A stretch of 64,000 nucleotides of DNA, from NCBI RefSeq assembly GCF_902859725.1, contig NZ_CADIJP010000010.1:124001-188000 (forward strand). Reading direction: 5' to 3'. Source of the stretch: Achromobacter mucicolens. Its GTDB lineage: Bacteria > Pseudomonadota > Gammaproteobacteria > Burkholderiales > Burkholderiaceae_B. Both the position numbers and the translations under genes were made by a program. Shown piece by piece: positions 6,439 to 13,883 of this stretch (positions are counted from its first letter, which is position 1; every line of letters starts with the position of its first letter). Below the pieces are notes generated by a model. The model was not told where the DNA came from. It made no database searches and was given only the letters and a program-made list of their open reading frames with translations.

Positions 6439-7188
6439 ATGATCCATTACCACGGACTGCCGATTACGCCGGACACGGCCGCAGTGGCGGCTGTGGCAGG
6501 AGGTCATGCCTTTGTGTCATTCGCGCACGCCGGGCAACTTGGCGTCGCTGCGAAGGTCTGCCAGTCGTTCGCACTAGACAACGGCGCATTCAGCGCATGG
6601 AAGCGTGGAGAACCTGTCCGAGACTGGGCACCGTTTTACGAATGGGCCGCCGCTGGCCAGCGCATTCCCGCATGCGACTTTGCGGTCATCCCTGACGTGA
6701 TTGACGGCGACGAGGCAGCGAATGATTCCTTGCTCGCTGAATGGCCGTTGCCACGTTGGTTTGGAGCGCCGGTGTGGCACATGCACGAATCCCTGACCCG
6801 CCTTGAGCGACTGGCCAGCGCATGGCCCCGTGTGTGCATCGGAAGCTCGGGCGAGTTCGCAACCATAGGGACGGCGACCTGGTGGGGCCAGATGGCCCGC
6901 GCCATGCGCGTTGTCTGCGATGACGACGGGCGACCCATGTGCAAGCTTCACGGCCTCCGGATGCTTGACCCGGAGATATTCGGGCGACTGCCCTTCGCCA
7001 GCGCGGATAGCACCAACATCGGACGCAACATCGGCATCGACCAAGCATGGCGTGGGACGTACACGCCGCCCACCAAGGAGGCGCGGGCAGCGGTCATGCG
7101 CCAGAGAATCGAATCCAACAACGCGCCGGCACGATGGTCCTTTGATGTCCCCGACGTTCTGCCGCCGCAACAAGGAGCGCTCATTTGA
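6439..7188 (+). CDS. TGT/DpdA-like TIM-barrel protein, 249 aa
   Basis: Its motif order resembles the tRNA-guanine transglycosylase superfamily. DNGAFS at 47-52 corresponds to the DSGGFQ substrate loop, the Asp residues in PDVIDGDE (85-92) to the second recognition region, IGSSGE (134-139) to the GGLAVGE loop, and SADSTN (188-193) supplies an Asp (190) where the nucleophile sits. In phages this superfamily includes DpdA, which exchanges guanine in DNA for a 7-deazaguanine. No Cys3-His zinc site is evident. The family link is my inference from motifs; no preQ0 synthesis genes are in the window, so a host precursor would be needed. The start ATG lies two bases after the previous stop. Confidence 0.55.
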   Translation: MIHYHGLPITPDTAAVAAVAGGHAFVSFAHAGQLGVAAKVCQSFALDNGAFSAWKRGEPVRDWAPFYEWAAAGQRIPACDFAVIPDVIDGDEAANDSLLAEWPLPRWFGAPVWHMHESLTRLERLASAWPRVCIGSSGEFATIGTATWWGQMARAMRVVCDDDGRPMCKLHGLRMLDPEIFGRLPFASADSTNIGRNIGIDQAWRGTYTPPTKEARAAVMRQRIESNNAPARWSFDVPDVLPPQQGALI

Positions 7189-7958
7189 ACACCCACCCCA
7201 ACACCCCCGCCCCGCTCACGGGCGACGAAATCCGCGCAGCCGTCAAGCACGCCCACAACATGAGCGGCCCGTCTGACGCCACCCAGCCGGGCGAATACGT
7301 GCTGGCCGGCGCGCAGGCCCTGCTGTCCAAGCTGCGCGCCCCTGTAGCCGATGAGCGGGCGAACGTGGACACCCTCGCGCGCGTCCTGCAAACGGCCTGG
7401 GCCAAAGCCGAGCCGGACCATAGCGTAACGCTGAATCCGACCAGCTACTGGTCTACCTTCGTTGACATGGCCCGCGCCGCCCTGGCAAGCGCCCCTGTAG
7501 CCGGGGAGGCGCAACTACCCTGGCATGTTCCCGTCCAGTATTGGAGCTGCGAAGAAAAGGCGAAACTCGATGCCGCGCCCCAGGCCAGCGAGGCGGTGCG
7601 CATCCTGTTCCCCACGCATCTGCGCAAGATGTGGTCGGGCGGCGAGGTGCAAGCCTGGCTCGACGAGCATCAGGGCGTCACGGCACCGAAGCCCAGCGCA
7701 AAGGGCAGCTTGGAGCGGTACCGGGAATGGCAGGCTGAGCGCGATGCAATCAAAACGTGCGGATCGAAGGTCTTCAAAGCACTCGCCGCCATAGCTAAGG
7801 CTGATGGGCCGGACACGCGGAAGGAAGATGATCCGGAACTGATCTATCGGGAGCCAGTCATGGACGAAGTCGTGCGGATTCGACAGGCATACGATGAACT
7901 GAGCGCCGCCCTGTCCGCGCAACCGGGCGCGCAGATGAACGGAGGCAGCGATGCCTGA
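7185..7958 (+). CDS. Prophage hypothetical protein, 257 aa, TTG start
   Basis: AAGGAG lies eight bases before a TTG at 7185 that overlaps the preceding stop, so a TTG start is likely. The protein is Ala/Pro-rich with helical stretches and two segments (about residues 28-75 and 185-245) that look like separate helical units joined by a Trp-rich middle. No catalytic motif is recognised. The next gene overlaps its last eight bases. Confidence 0.6.
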   Translation: MNTHPNTPAPLTGDEIRAAVKHAHNMSGPSDATQPGEYVLAGAQALLSKLRAPVADERANVDTLARVLQTAWAKAEPDHSVTLNPTSYWSTFVDMARAALASAPVAGEAQLPWHVPVQYWSCEEKAKLDAAPQASEAVRILFPTHLRKMWSGGEVQAWLDEHQGVTAPKPSAKGSLERYREWQAERDAIKTCGSKVFKALAAIAKADGPDTRKEDDPELIYREPVMDEVVRIRQAYDELSAALSAQPGAQMNGGSDA

Positions 7959-8331
7959 CGAAATCCTAGGGTATCGGCTGGAATGGAAGCCGGGCGACCC
8001 CTGCTATATGACGCCGGAGCATTACGCCCTGGAAGGGTACAAGGACAGCGCGCTGGTGCATGGCCTGTATGCAACGCCTCAGCCCGGATGTCCGGCACAA
8101 ATCGAGGTCTACAAGGGCTGGTGCTGGGTCCAGCCGAAATACAACTTCGGAAATCTGGTAGATGCCACGTTCCGGCCGCTGTACGTCGGGGCGCTAATTC
8201 ACTGCCCGACATACGACGAAGCGGTGCTGCTCGCTTTCCCCGGCATCGTCGAGCAAATGGTGAAGGCCAGCAGGCCCGATCTGTTCCAGGCCCACCCCGA
8301 CCACAAGGACGGAGGCGCTGTGTATGGATGA
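7951..8331 (+). CDS. Prophage hypothetical protein, 126 aa
   Basis: It overlaps the genes on both sides by eight bases; GGAGGC lies about six bases before its ATG. The protein is rich in Tyr, Trp, Pro and Gly and looks beta-rich. Four Cys are present (GDPCY, GCPAQ, GWCWV, HCPTY), but their spacing is not a classic zinc finger. Unknown function. Confidence 0.55.
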   Translation: MPDEILGYRLEWKPGDPCYMTPEHYALEGYKDSALVHGLYATPQPGCPAQIEVYKGWCWVQPKYNFGNLVDATFRPLYVGALIHCPTYDEAVLLAFPGIVEQMVKASRPDLFQAHPDHKDGGAVYG

Positions 8332-8572
8332 CCTAATCGAACGCCTGCGCGGGAACGGAGAAATGGAAGCGGCTCAGGAAATAGCGGCGCTTCGAAGTCT
8401 GGCGCGCTATTACCTGGAATACACCGACAACCTGGATGCCAAGCTGGCACGCGCCCTGTCCCAGCTCCGCGAGTGCGCCGAAACCCTCGGGGCCGACCAG
8501 ATCGACGAGCAGCGCGCCATGCGGGCCTATGCCGATTCGGTCAAGCTGCTGGATGAATTGAAGGAGAAATGA
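8324..8572 (+). CDS. Helical prophage protein, 82 aa
   Basis: GGAGGC precedes the ATG. The whole protein is predicted helical with Leu/Ala heptad-like spacing and charged faces, fitting a coiled coil, and there is no membrane segment. It overlaps the preceding gene by eight bases and the next by ATGA. Family not recognised. Confidence 0.55.
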   Translation: MDDLIERLRGNGEMEAAQEIAALRSLARYYLEYTDNLDAKLARALSQLRECAETLGADQIDEQRAMRAYADSVKLLDELKEK

Positions 8573-8868
8573 TGAACAAGCAAGACTTGGACGCCATAGC
8601 CACCCGCGAGGCGCACTGCAAGCCCTATGGCGCTTCGGTGACGCTCAGTATTGGAGAGCGCGACGAGCTGGTGGCGCTGGCGAGACTTGCCTTTGACCAG
8701 TTAGACGCTGTGGACGAAGGCGAATCCCAGGACTGGGCCAACACTTACCCCGGCATTGCATGGCATCTGATCTGGCGTCATGGCGAAAACTGGGCGCATA
8801 CAAGCGTACTTATGGAACGTTGGGCGCGAGCCTGGGTAGCAGCTAACCCGGCGAAGGAGGGAGGGTGA
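8569..8868 (+). CDS. Prophage hypothetical protein, 99 aa
   Basis: ATGATG at 8569 overlaps the preceding stop, with AAGGAG about five bases upstream. Trp-rich second half (DWANTYPGIAWHLIWRHG) and an acidic centre; no recognised domain. The next gene begins with GTG across its stop codon. Confidence 0.55.
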   Translation: MMNKQDLDAIATREAHCKPYGASVTLSIGERDELVALARLAFDQLDAVDEGESQDWANTYPGIAWHLIWRHGENWAHTSVLMERWARAWVAANPAKEGG

Positions 8869-9077
8869 AGATAATTCTAGAACTATCCCAAGACGATTTC
8901 GTTGACGGGCTTGAGTTTGAAACTCACGAACAGGCGTTTCAGATGATCAAGGCCATCGACCGACAGATGGCCGATTTTGACTTCACCCTGTCTGTCATCC
9001 GCGATCTGGTGGCCGAGCTCAAGCTTTGCGTTGGTGATGGTGATGAGCCGCTTACTGCCAAGGATATCGGCCTGTGA
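8865..9077 (+). CDS. Prophage hypothetical protein, 70 aa, GTG start
   Basis: GTG at 8865 overlaps the preceding TGA, and AAGGAGG lies just upstream, so the unusual start is well supported. The protein is acidic, with a short N-terminal strand followed by helices. No family recognised. A tiny GTG frame overlaps its stop. Confidence 0.55.
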   Translation: MKIILELSQDDFVDGLEFETHEQAFQMIKAIDRQMADFDFTLSVIRDLVAELKLCVGDGDEPLTAKDIGL

Positions 9078-9133
9078 CTGACCAAATCCAGCGCGTGCTG
9101 GAAGTAACCCGCAAGTATTGGATGCCCGCCTAG
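9074..9133 (+). CDS. Possible 19-aa peptide ending in a terminator hairpin
   Basis: GTG at 9074 overlaps the previous stop and opens 19 codons whose TAG lies in the loop of the terminator at 9124-9148. A ribosome ending here would cover the hairpin and could let transcription pass into the DUF4224-int pair. That coupling is an inference; coding is uncertain given the length. Confidence 0.3.
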   Translation: MTDQIQRVLEVTRKYWMPA

Positions 9134-9148
9134 CGCGGGCTTTGTTTT
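9124..9148 (+). terminator. Intrinsic terminator before the integration genes
   Basis: GCCCGC (9124-9129) pairs with GCGGGC (9135-9140) around a five-base loop and is followed by TTTGTTTT. It separates the early operon from DUF4224-int and would make integrase expression depend on read-through or on a separate start of transcription. Confidence 0.7.
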
Positions 9149-9157
9149 GGAGGCGAT

Positions 9158-9400
9158 ATGGATACGTTTTTGAGCGCCGAAGAGATGGCAGAACTAACCG
9201 GCATCAAGACCGGTAAGCGCATCAAGGGCAAGACCGTTCACCGCGAGCAGTTGCAGGCCGAGTGCCTGCGCACGATGGGAATCCCGTTCTACCTCAACGC
9301 CCGCGGGCGCCCGGTGGTCGTCCGAGCCAATATCATGGGTAGGCCAAGCGCAGAGCAACCTAAGCCTGCCTGGCAGCCCCGAGTTTTGAGAGCAGCCTGA
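9158..9400 (+). CDS. DUF4224 protein next to integrase, 80 aa
   Basis: The pattern FLSAEEMAELTGIKTGKR near the start, then LRTMGIPFYLNARGRPVVVR, is that of DUF4224, a small domain found mostly directly upstream of phage integrases. Its fold resembles MerR/excisionase-type helix-turn-helix proteins in size and arrangement, so an excisionase-like or int-regulating role is plausible but not shown here. GGAGG lies four bases before the ATG. Integrase starts one base after its stop. Confidence 0.75.
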   Translation: MDTFLSAEEMAELTGIKTGKRIKGKTVHREQLQAECLRTMGIPFYLNARGRPVVVRANIMGRPSAEQPKPAWQPRVLRAA

Positions 9401-9401
9401 T

Positions 9402-10481
9402 ATGGGCCGAAAACCTTACAAGAACACCAATCTCCCGCCTCGGATGCGTGCCCGCAAGCAGAAGAGCGGGACGGTGTACTACTACTACGACATGGGCGGA
9501 CGACCCCGGGTGGAAATACCGCTGGGGCCGGATCTGGTGGAAGCCGTCAGGAAGTGGGCGGACCTGGAGCGAGATAACGCCCCGTCGTCTGCCCCGGTGG
9601 CCACCTTCCGATATGCGGCAGAGCGTTATATCCGAGATGTGCTGGTCACCAAAGCGCCCAGGACCCAATCGGACAACCTAAAGGAATTCGCGGTCCTCTA
9701 CAAGTTCTTCGATGATCCGCCCGCCCCTTTGGACGCCATCAAGCCCCAGCTCATCAAGCAGTACATGACGTGGCGCAGTGACTTGGCCCGGCAGTGGTAC
9801 GTGGAGAACAAGCGAGAAGTCCCGCCGAACCCGGGCCACGTCCGAGCCAACCGGGAAATTGCCCTATTCAGCCACGTGTTCAACTTTGCCAGGGAAGTTG
9901 GCATTACCAACGCACCGAACCCTTGCGCAGGCGTCCGCAAGAACCGGGAGACCGGACGGGACGTATACGTAGAGGACGATGTGTTTAAGCGCGTTTGGGC
10001 GAAGGCAGACGGGCCTACCAGAGACGCCATGGATCTGGCCTATCTCACCGGCCAGCGCCCGGCCGACACCTTGAAGTTCGACGAGCGGGATATCCGGGAT
10101 GGAATGCTTCACCTAGGCCAGAACAAGACTGGGAAGAAGCTGCGGATCAGCGTCGAAGGGGAATTGGCAAAGGTGATCGCCCGCATCCGTGCCCGCAAGG
10201 CCGGATGCAAGGTGACGTCTACCGCGCTCGTCGTGAACGAGTCCGGGCAGCGTCTAGGGTATGACGCACTGCGCCAGCGGTTCTATGCTGCACGGGAAGA
10301 TGCAGGAGTGCCGAAGGAAGGTTTCCAGTTCCGAGACCTCCGGGCAAAGGCAGGGACCGACACGGCTGAGTCGTCCGGCGATATCCGTCAGGCACAACGA
10401 CAACTGGGGCACAAATCCATTCAAATGACCGAGCATTACGTGAGAGAACGCAAGGGCGATAAGGTCGGTCCGACCCGCTGA
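9402..10481 (+). CDS. int: Phage tyrosine integrase, 359 aa
   Basis: Site-specific recombinase that integrates the element into the tRNA just downstream. The N-terminal 65 residues are basic (arm-type DNA binding), residues about 67-165 are the core-binding domain and 185-350 the catalytic domain. Visible catalytic residues are Arg219 (TGQRP), the beta-hairpin Lys near 242-246, Arg314 in FRDLRAK, His337 (QLGH) and the nucleophile Tyr346 (TEHY). In box II the usual HxxR His is replaced by Arg311, as in a known subgroup of phage integrases. It follows DUF4224 by one base. Confidence 0.95.
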   Translation: MGRKPYKNTNLPPRMRARKQKSGTVYYYYDMGGRPRVEIPLGPDLVEAVRKWADLERDNAPSSAPVATFRYAAERYIRDVLVTKAPRTQSDNLKEFAVLYKFFDDPPAPLDAIKPQLIKQYMTWRSDLARQWYVENKREVPPNPGHVRANREIALFSHVFNFAREVGITNAPNPCAGVRKNRETGRDVYVEDDVFKRVWAKADGPTRDAMDLAYLTGQRPADTLKFDERDIRDGMLHLGQNKTGKKLRISVEGELAKVIARIRARKAGCKVTSTALVVNESGQRLGYDALRQRFYAAREDAGVPKEGFQFRDLRAKAGTDTAESSGDIRQAQRQLGHKSIQMTEHYVRERKGDKVGPTR

Positions 10482-10486
10482 AACCT

Positions 10487-10558
10487 GCTCCGCAATCGGA
10501 GGGCAACACAAGCAAACATGCGGCTTCTAGCTGCGCATTTGATGACCAGTTGCGGAGC
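10487..10558. repeat. Inverted repeat between int and the attachment site
   Basis: GCTCCGCAA (10487-10495) is the exact reverse complement of TTGCGGAGC (10550-10558), with another small hairpin (ATGCG/CGCAT) inside. It lies between the int stop and the tRNA fragment, where attP arm sites and the int mRNA end are expected. It could bind integrase or accessory proteins or stabilise the int transcript. Confidence 0.55.
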
Positions 10559-10600
10559 GGAAATTGGAACTACAGCGTTGATTTAATTGGCATTTGGCAT

Positions 10601-10648
10601 GGAATCATAATCCGCAGGTCCCCTGTTCGAATCAGGGATGCGCCACCA
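10601..10648 (+). other. Attachment site: 3' part of a tRNA with CAT anticodon (probably Met)
   Basis: From 10601 the sequence reads as tRNA from the anticodon arm to CCA: GGAATCATAATCC with CAT in the anticodon, a complete T-arm (CCCTG-TTCGAAT-CAGGG), ATGCGCC acceptor strand and ACCA. No matching D-arm or 5' acceptor strand (GGCGCAT expected) lies upstream, where the phage sequence continues. The element has therefore split the gene and should have brought a replacement 3' end, leaving the complete tRNA at the far left end outside the window. The CAT anticodon could also belong to a lysidine-modified Ile tRNA. Confidence 0.85.
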
Positions 10649-10660
10649 AGGAATTAAAAA

Positions 10661-10687
10661 GGGCCCGCACACTGTGCGGGCCCTTTT
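10661..10687 (+). terminator. Terminator of the original tRNA gene
   Basis: GGGCCCGCAC (10661-10670) pairs perfectly with GTGCGGGCCC (10674-10683) around a three-base loop and is followed by TTTT. It lies 12 bases after CCA, as expected for a tRNA transcript, and marks the start of chromosomal sequence. Confidence 0.9.
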
Positions 10688-10723
10688 GCATTCGGGCTGG
10701 TTATTTACACCCGGAACACCACA

Positions 10724-11647
10724 TTAAACCCGATAGACCGCATCGCGGCGGCGGCCGCCCCAGGTGGCAGCCAGGCTCGCCACGAACGCGCCGATCAGCA
10801 TCGATGCAAAGCCCCACAGCGCGAACGCCGCGGCAGCCTTGCGGGCTGCGTCCGCGGCTTCCTTGGCCTTCACCTTGGCTTCTTCCGCGGTCTTCTTGGC
10901 GTTCTGGATCGCCTCGTCGACGCGGCGCTGCGCCACGGCGGGCTCCACACCGGCCTGCGCGGCCACGACCTTCACCACGTAGTCGCGATCGGCCGACGTC
11001 ATGTCGCCGCGGGTGATGCTCATGGCGACGATGCGACCAACTTCGGCACGCGCCGCTTCAGGATCGGTGTTGGCCTCGGGACGTTCCGAGCGCATCAGGG
11101 TGTCGGTGAGATAGTCGGTCGCGCGCTCCATGCCACCGCCACTGCTCGCACCGGCAGCGCCGGCCGTCGCCGCTGCGGTTACCGCCGTACCGGCCGTGGC
11201 CGCCACCGAAGCGCCTGCCTTGGCAACGCCGGAAGCCATCGACGCGAGCGCGGAGCCCAGCAGCGCGGCGCTGACCACGGCGCTCAGCGCCCAGACCAGA
11301 AAGCCGTGCGCGGTGTCGCGAAAGTAGACCTCATCGGAATGCACGTCGACCCATTTCGTCCGCAGGCGCCCGGCGACATAGCCGCCAATGCCGTACGAAA
11401 TGATCTGCGTGAGCAGCATCCAGACAATGATGCCAATGCCGACGGCGGGGGCCGACATGCCCTCCTCGCCCCAGGGCGAAACGGACAGAAAACCGAGGCC
11501 GGTGCCGCCGGCAAACAATGCCAGCGACAGCGCCGCGGCGATCACCGCGCCGGCGAATACTGCCGCCCACGACACGGCCGAAATGGATGACTCACGTGGA
11601 GGCACACCATCGGCATAAGGTTGGCTCAATGAAGACGTATTTTGCAT
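10724..11647 (-). CDS. Conserved membrane protein of unknown function, 307 aa
   Basis: AAGGA lies eight bases before the ATG. Four hydrophobic segments are visible: about residues 24-50, 70-95, 113-140 and 278-300. A long Ala/Gly/Ser-rich and then charged helical region (about 140-275) contains a Lys/Ala/Glu-rich stretch (KKTAEEAKVKAKEAADAARK) like a coiled coil. This fits inner-membrane proteins of unknown role found in many proteobacteria, sometimes labelled PhnA-like. It is convergent with the end of the prophage and may be co-transcribed with the small genes upstream on the minus strand. Confidence 0.75.
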   Translation of the reverse strand: MQNTSSLSQPYADGVPPRESSISAVSWAAVFAGAVIAAALSLALFAGGTGLGFLSVSPWGEEGMSAPAVGIGIIVWMLLTQIISYGIGGYVAGRLRTKWVDVHSDEVYFRDTAHGFLVWALSAVVSAALLGSALASMASGVAKAGASVAATAGTAVTAAATAGAAGASSGGGMERATDYLTDTLMRSERPEANTDPEAARAEVGRIVAMSITRGDMTSADRDYVVKVVAAQAGVEPAVAQRRVDEAIQNAKKTAEEAKVKAKEAADAARKAAAAFALWGFASMLIGAFVASLAATWGGRRRDAVYRV

Positions 11648-11719
11648 GATCGATCCTTGTCCAGAGACTTACGCAGCCGCGCACAGGCGGGTGCCAAAGC
11701 GGAAATGACGCACCGGCCT

Positions 11720-11794
11720 TCAGTGCCAGAACAGAGCCAGCAGGATGATGATGGGAATGGGCACGCCGAGCAGCCACAACAGGATTGAGCGCAT
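11720..11794 (-). CDS. 24-aa hydrophobic membrane peptide
   Basis: A perfect GGAGG sits five bases before the ATG on the minus strand. The product starts MRSILLWLLGVPIPIIILLA and ends in a Trp-His, so nearly the whole length is one membrane helix. Tiny proteins of this form recur in Betaproteobacteria, which supports coding despite the size. Function unknown. Confidence 0.6.
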   Translation of the reverse strand: MRSILLWLLGVPIPIIILLALFWH

Positions 11795-11848
11795 GGAAAC
11801 CTCCTTGCTTCGATGAAGGGATCGGAATTGAAGTAATGCTGGCCGCAA

Positions 11849-12040
11849 TCAGGCCAGGTCGATGGTGCCGGGCGCGCGGGGATCCGGCGCGGGCGGCGTG
11901 GGGTCGATGACGTCGGGGTTGTCCGTGGGACGGCCCGGGTCCGGACGCGGATCGTCCGCAGGCGGATTTCCCGGCAGCGCCGGATCGTCAGGCGTGAGAT
12001 CGTCCGGCTGACCGGGCTCTCGATGCGGGATCTGGGACAT
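11849..12040 (-). CDS. Pro/Asp-rich small protein, 63 aa
   Basis: GAGGAG lies nine bases before the ATG. The sequence is almost entirely Pro, Asp, Gly and Thr (for example LTPDDPALPGNPPADDPRP), with no signal peptide, so it is probably disordered. Function unknown. It lies between two other small minus-strand genes. Confidence 0.55.
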   Translation of the reverse strand: MSQIPHREPGQPDDLTPDDPALPGNPPADDPRPDPGRPTDNPDVIDPTPPAPDPRAPGTIDLA

Positions 12041-12147
12041 GATTGCCTCTCCTCAAGCAGCGCAAGATGCGCCTTGCATGAGCATCAGCAAATGGCGTGC
12101 CCAAGACCGGTCGGCGGTGGGGCGCCATGGAGGGGCGACGCGCGGCG

Positions 12148-12399
12148 TCAGTCCTTGCGTTTGCCGCCGTTTGCGGCCGGCGCGCGTTCAGGCGTGCCAT
12201 CCGCGAGAAATGCAAGGACGGCGGCCTTGCCGGCCGTCGACGCTTCATCCTGGCTGGGATATCGCCTGTCCGAGTAATTGGTGCTGCGCACATTGCCGGA
12301 TTCGGGATCGAGCAGGGTAATGATCCACGCAAATTCGCCGGGCGAAAGCTGGCGGACCTGCAAGGTGGCGCGCGTGCCAGGGCGTAGTTTTTGCGGCAT
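12148..12399 (-). CDS. Conserved hypothetical protein, 83 aa
   Basis: GGAGAGG precedes the ATG. The first 50 residues look like a small beta domain (RATLQVRQLSPGEFAWIITL), followed by a helix and a basic tail. No catalytic motif recognised and no signal peptide. The 258 bases between it and the gene at 12659 hold nothing I can name. Confidence 0.55.
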   Translation of the reverse strand: MPQKLRPGTRATLQVRQLSPGEFAWIITLLDPESGNVRSTNYSDRRYPSQDEASTAGKAAVLAFLADGTPERAPAANGGKRKD

Positions 12400-12658
12400 C
12401 TGGCGGCCTCTCCGGTGTTTTGATCACGCCATCGTAGCGCAATCGCGCCGGGTTGCCGAAGCCTGTTCCGACGTCAGAAATTGCTGCGTCCGCACACGAT
12501 TTTCATGCTGCACACTGCGCGGCAAATACGCCACAAAGCCGCCCGCCAGCAAGGAAAACCCTAGGGTGCAGTCTCGCAATACAGGCGCACAATCGACACA
12601 AACATCAAGACCGCACAGCGGCGCCGCATCCCCTAAATCAGGCGAGGACGGAGACAAC

Positions 12659-12850
12659 ATGACTTACGTAGCAGTTTTCATGAGCTGTTTGATGGTTATG
12701 GGTATCGTCGCGTTGGTGATTCAAACGATACGAAGCGCAGGGCCCGAGCCCTTGCTGAAGATATCGGCGGCGATTGTCAGTTCCACTTTTGCATCGCTGC
12801 TGCTGGTTCCCTTGGGGTTCGCAGTCGCCCTGACGATGCTCGTCGAGTAA
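12659..12850 (+). CDS. Small two-helix membrane protein, 63 aa
   Basis: The ATG at 12659 is preceded by GGAG; the open frame extends further upstream but without start support. Two hydrophobic segments (about residues 3-24 and 38-60) flank a short polar loop, so it is an inner-membrane protein with two helices. Unknown function. It is convergent with yddG. Confidence 0.55.
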   Translation: MTYVAVFMSCLMVMGIVALVIQTIRSAGPEPLLKISAAIVSSTFASLLLVPLGFAVALTMLVE

Positions 12851-12878
12851 ATCTCCCCCTCTCAGGACACGGCCCGGA

Positions 12879-13787
12879 CTATCCGTTGCGGGCCGGTCTG
12901 CCGCGCGTCGCTGCCCAGCACAACAATGAACCGGCGGTGACCATTGCCACGCCCTGCCAGAACGACAGGGTGAGCGGCGTGGATAGCCACAGCGCGGCAA
13001 AGAAGGTGGAGAAGACCGGCGTGAAGTACGACGCGGTAGCCAGCAAGGTCAGGTTGCCCCGCAGTATTCCCACGTTCCACAGTGCATAGCCGCTTGCCAT
13101 GGCGCCCGCGGCCACGCACAGTTCGACCGTGGCTGGCGCGGCAAACACCAAGGCGGGTTCCGCGCTGAACAGGTACTTGATCCACAAGACCGCTGCCGTG
13201 AGCATGAAAAACAGCGCGACGCCATTCTTGCCGTCCGCAAAGCGCTTGGTCACATTGCAGTAAATGGCCCAGATGATGGCGCCGCTGAAGGCCAGCCCAT
13301 AACTCAGAGGATTGCTCGACACATTCGCGGCGGTGCGTTCAATTGACAGCCCGCCCGTTCCGCCCACGACCCAGACGATGCCGCACACCGACAACAAGAT
13401 GCCCGGCGCCACCCACCAGCTCGCCCGCTGCCCATTGATGAGCATGGCGAACACCACCGTCAGGCACGGCCACAGGTAATTGACGATGCCCAGCTCGATG
13501 GCTTGCGCACGATCGGCCGCGAACCCCAGCGACAGCGACAGGCATATCTCATAGGCCACGAACAGCAGGCTGCCCACGATGAGATACGACCGGGGAAACG
13601 TGCGCAGCTTGGGCAATCCCAGCAACAGCACCAGGAAGATGGACCCTCCCGTATAGATCAGCGCGGCGCCGCCAATGGGCCCGAAGTTTTCACTGACGCC
13701 CCGGATCAGGCCGACGACCGTGCCCCACAGCAGGATAGCCAGCAGCCCCAGGGTGGTGGCCGCGTTCCGGCCAGGATTCAATTGCAT
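12879..13787 (-). CDS. yddG: YddG-type aromatic amino acid/metabolite exporter, 302 aa
   Basis: Drug/metabolite (EamA) superfamily inner-membrane exporter with ten hydrophobic segments. It matches E. coli YddG in clear blocks: LAILLWGTVVGLIRGVSENF near the start, the GIVNYLWPCLTVVFA region, NPLSYGLAFSGAIIWAIYCN in the middle, and SFWQGVAMVTAGSLLCWAAT at the end. YddG exports aromatic amino acids and some drugs. I use the Met at 13787, which places the first helix close to the N-terminus as in YddG; an upstream Met at 13823 is possible. Divergent from the small gene at 13884. Confidence 0.88.
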   Translation of the reverse strand: MQLNPGRNAATTLGLLAILLWGTVVGLIRGVSENFGPIGGAALIYTGGSIFLVLLLGLPKLRTFPRSYLIVGSLLFVAYEICLSLSLGFAADRAQAIELGIVNYLWPCLTVVFAMLINGQRASWWVAPGILLSVCGIVWVVGGTGGLSIERTAANVSSNPLSYGLAFSGAIIWAIYCNVTKRFADGKNGVALFFMLTAAVLWIKYLFSAEPALVFAAPATVELCVAAGAMASGYALWNVGILRGNLTLLATASYFTPVFSTFFAALWLSTPLTLSFWQGVAMVTAGSLLCWAATRGRPARNG

Positions 13788-13883
13788 TACCGTTTCCGAT
13801 TGCGCGCCGTGCATGCCCGGCAATCAGACCGGACCGGCGCCAAGGCGGCAAGTTTAGCGAAAACCCAACGGAGAAATAGCGGC

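Larger units (their letters stand above)
1..10648. mobile_element. Integrase-proximal arm of a tRNA-integrated prophage
   Basis: About 10.6 kb of small, tightly packed, mostly plus-strand genes ends in a tyrosine integrase and the 3' end of a tRNA. ERF recombinase, SSB, DUF551-like, DUF4224 and integrase families together are typical of the left early (recombination/integration) operon of lambdoid siphophages. The chromosomal genes to the right are core or common genes with larger spacing and balanced strands. No structural, lysis or repressor genes are visible, so the rest of the element and its other attachment end lie to the left. The prophage origin is strongly supported; intactness cannot be judged from this arm. 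Confidence 0.9.

Noticed and set aside
1-10600. CRISPR array, anti-CRISPR or defence genes in the prophage arm
   Set aside because: No regularly spaced repeats and no recognisable Cas, Acr or toxin-antitoxin families; the unknown small proteins cannot be assigned.
10594-11016. Plus-strand frame starting near the tRNA fragment
   Set aside because: It runs through the tRNA fragment, its terminator and antisense to the membrane-protein gene at 10724.
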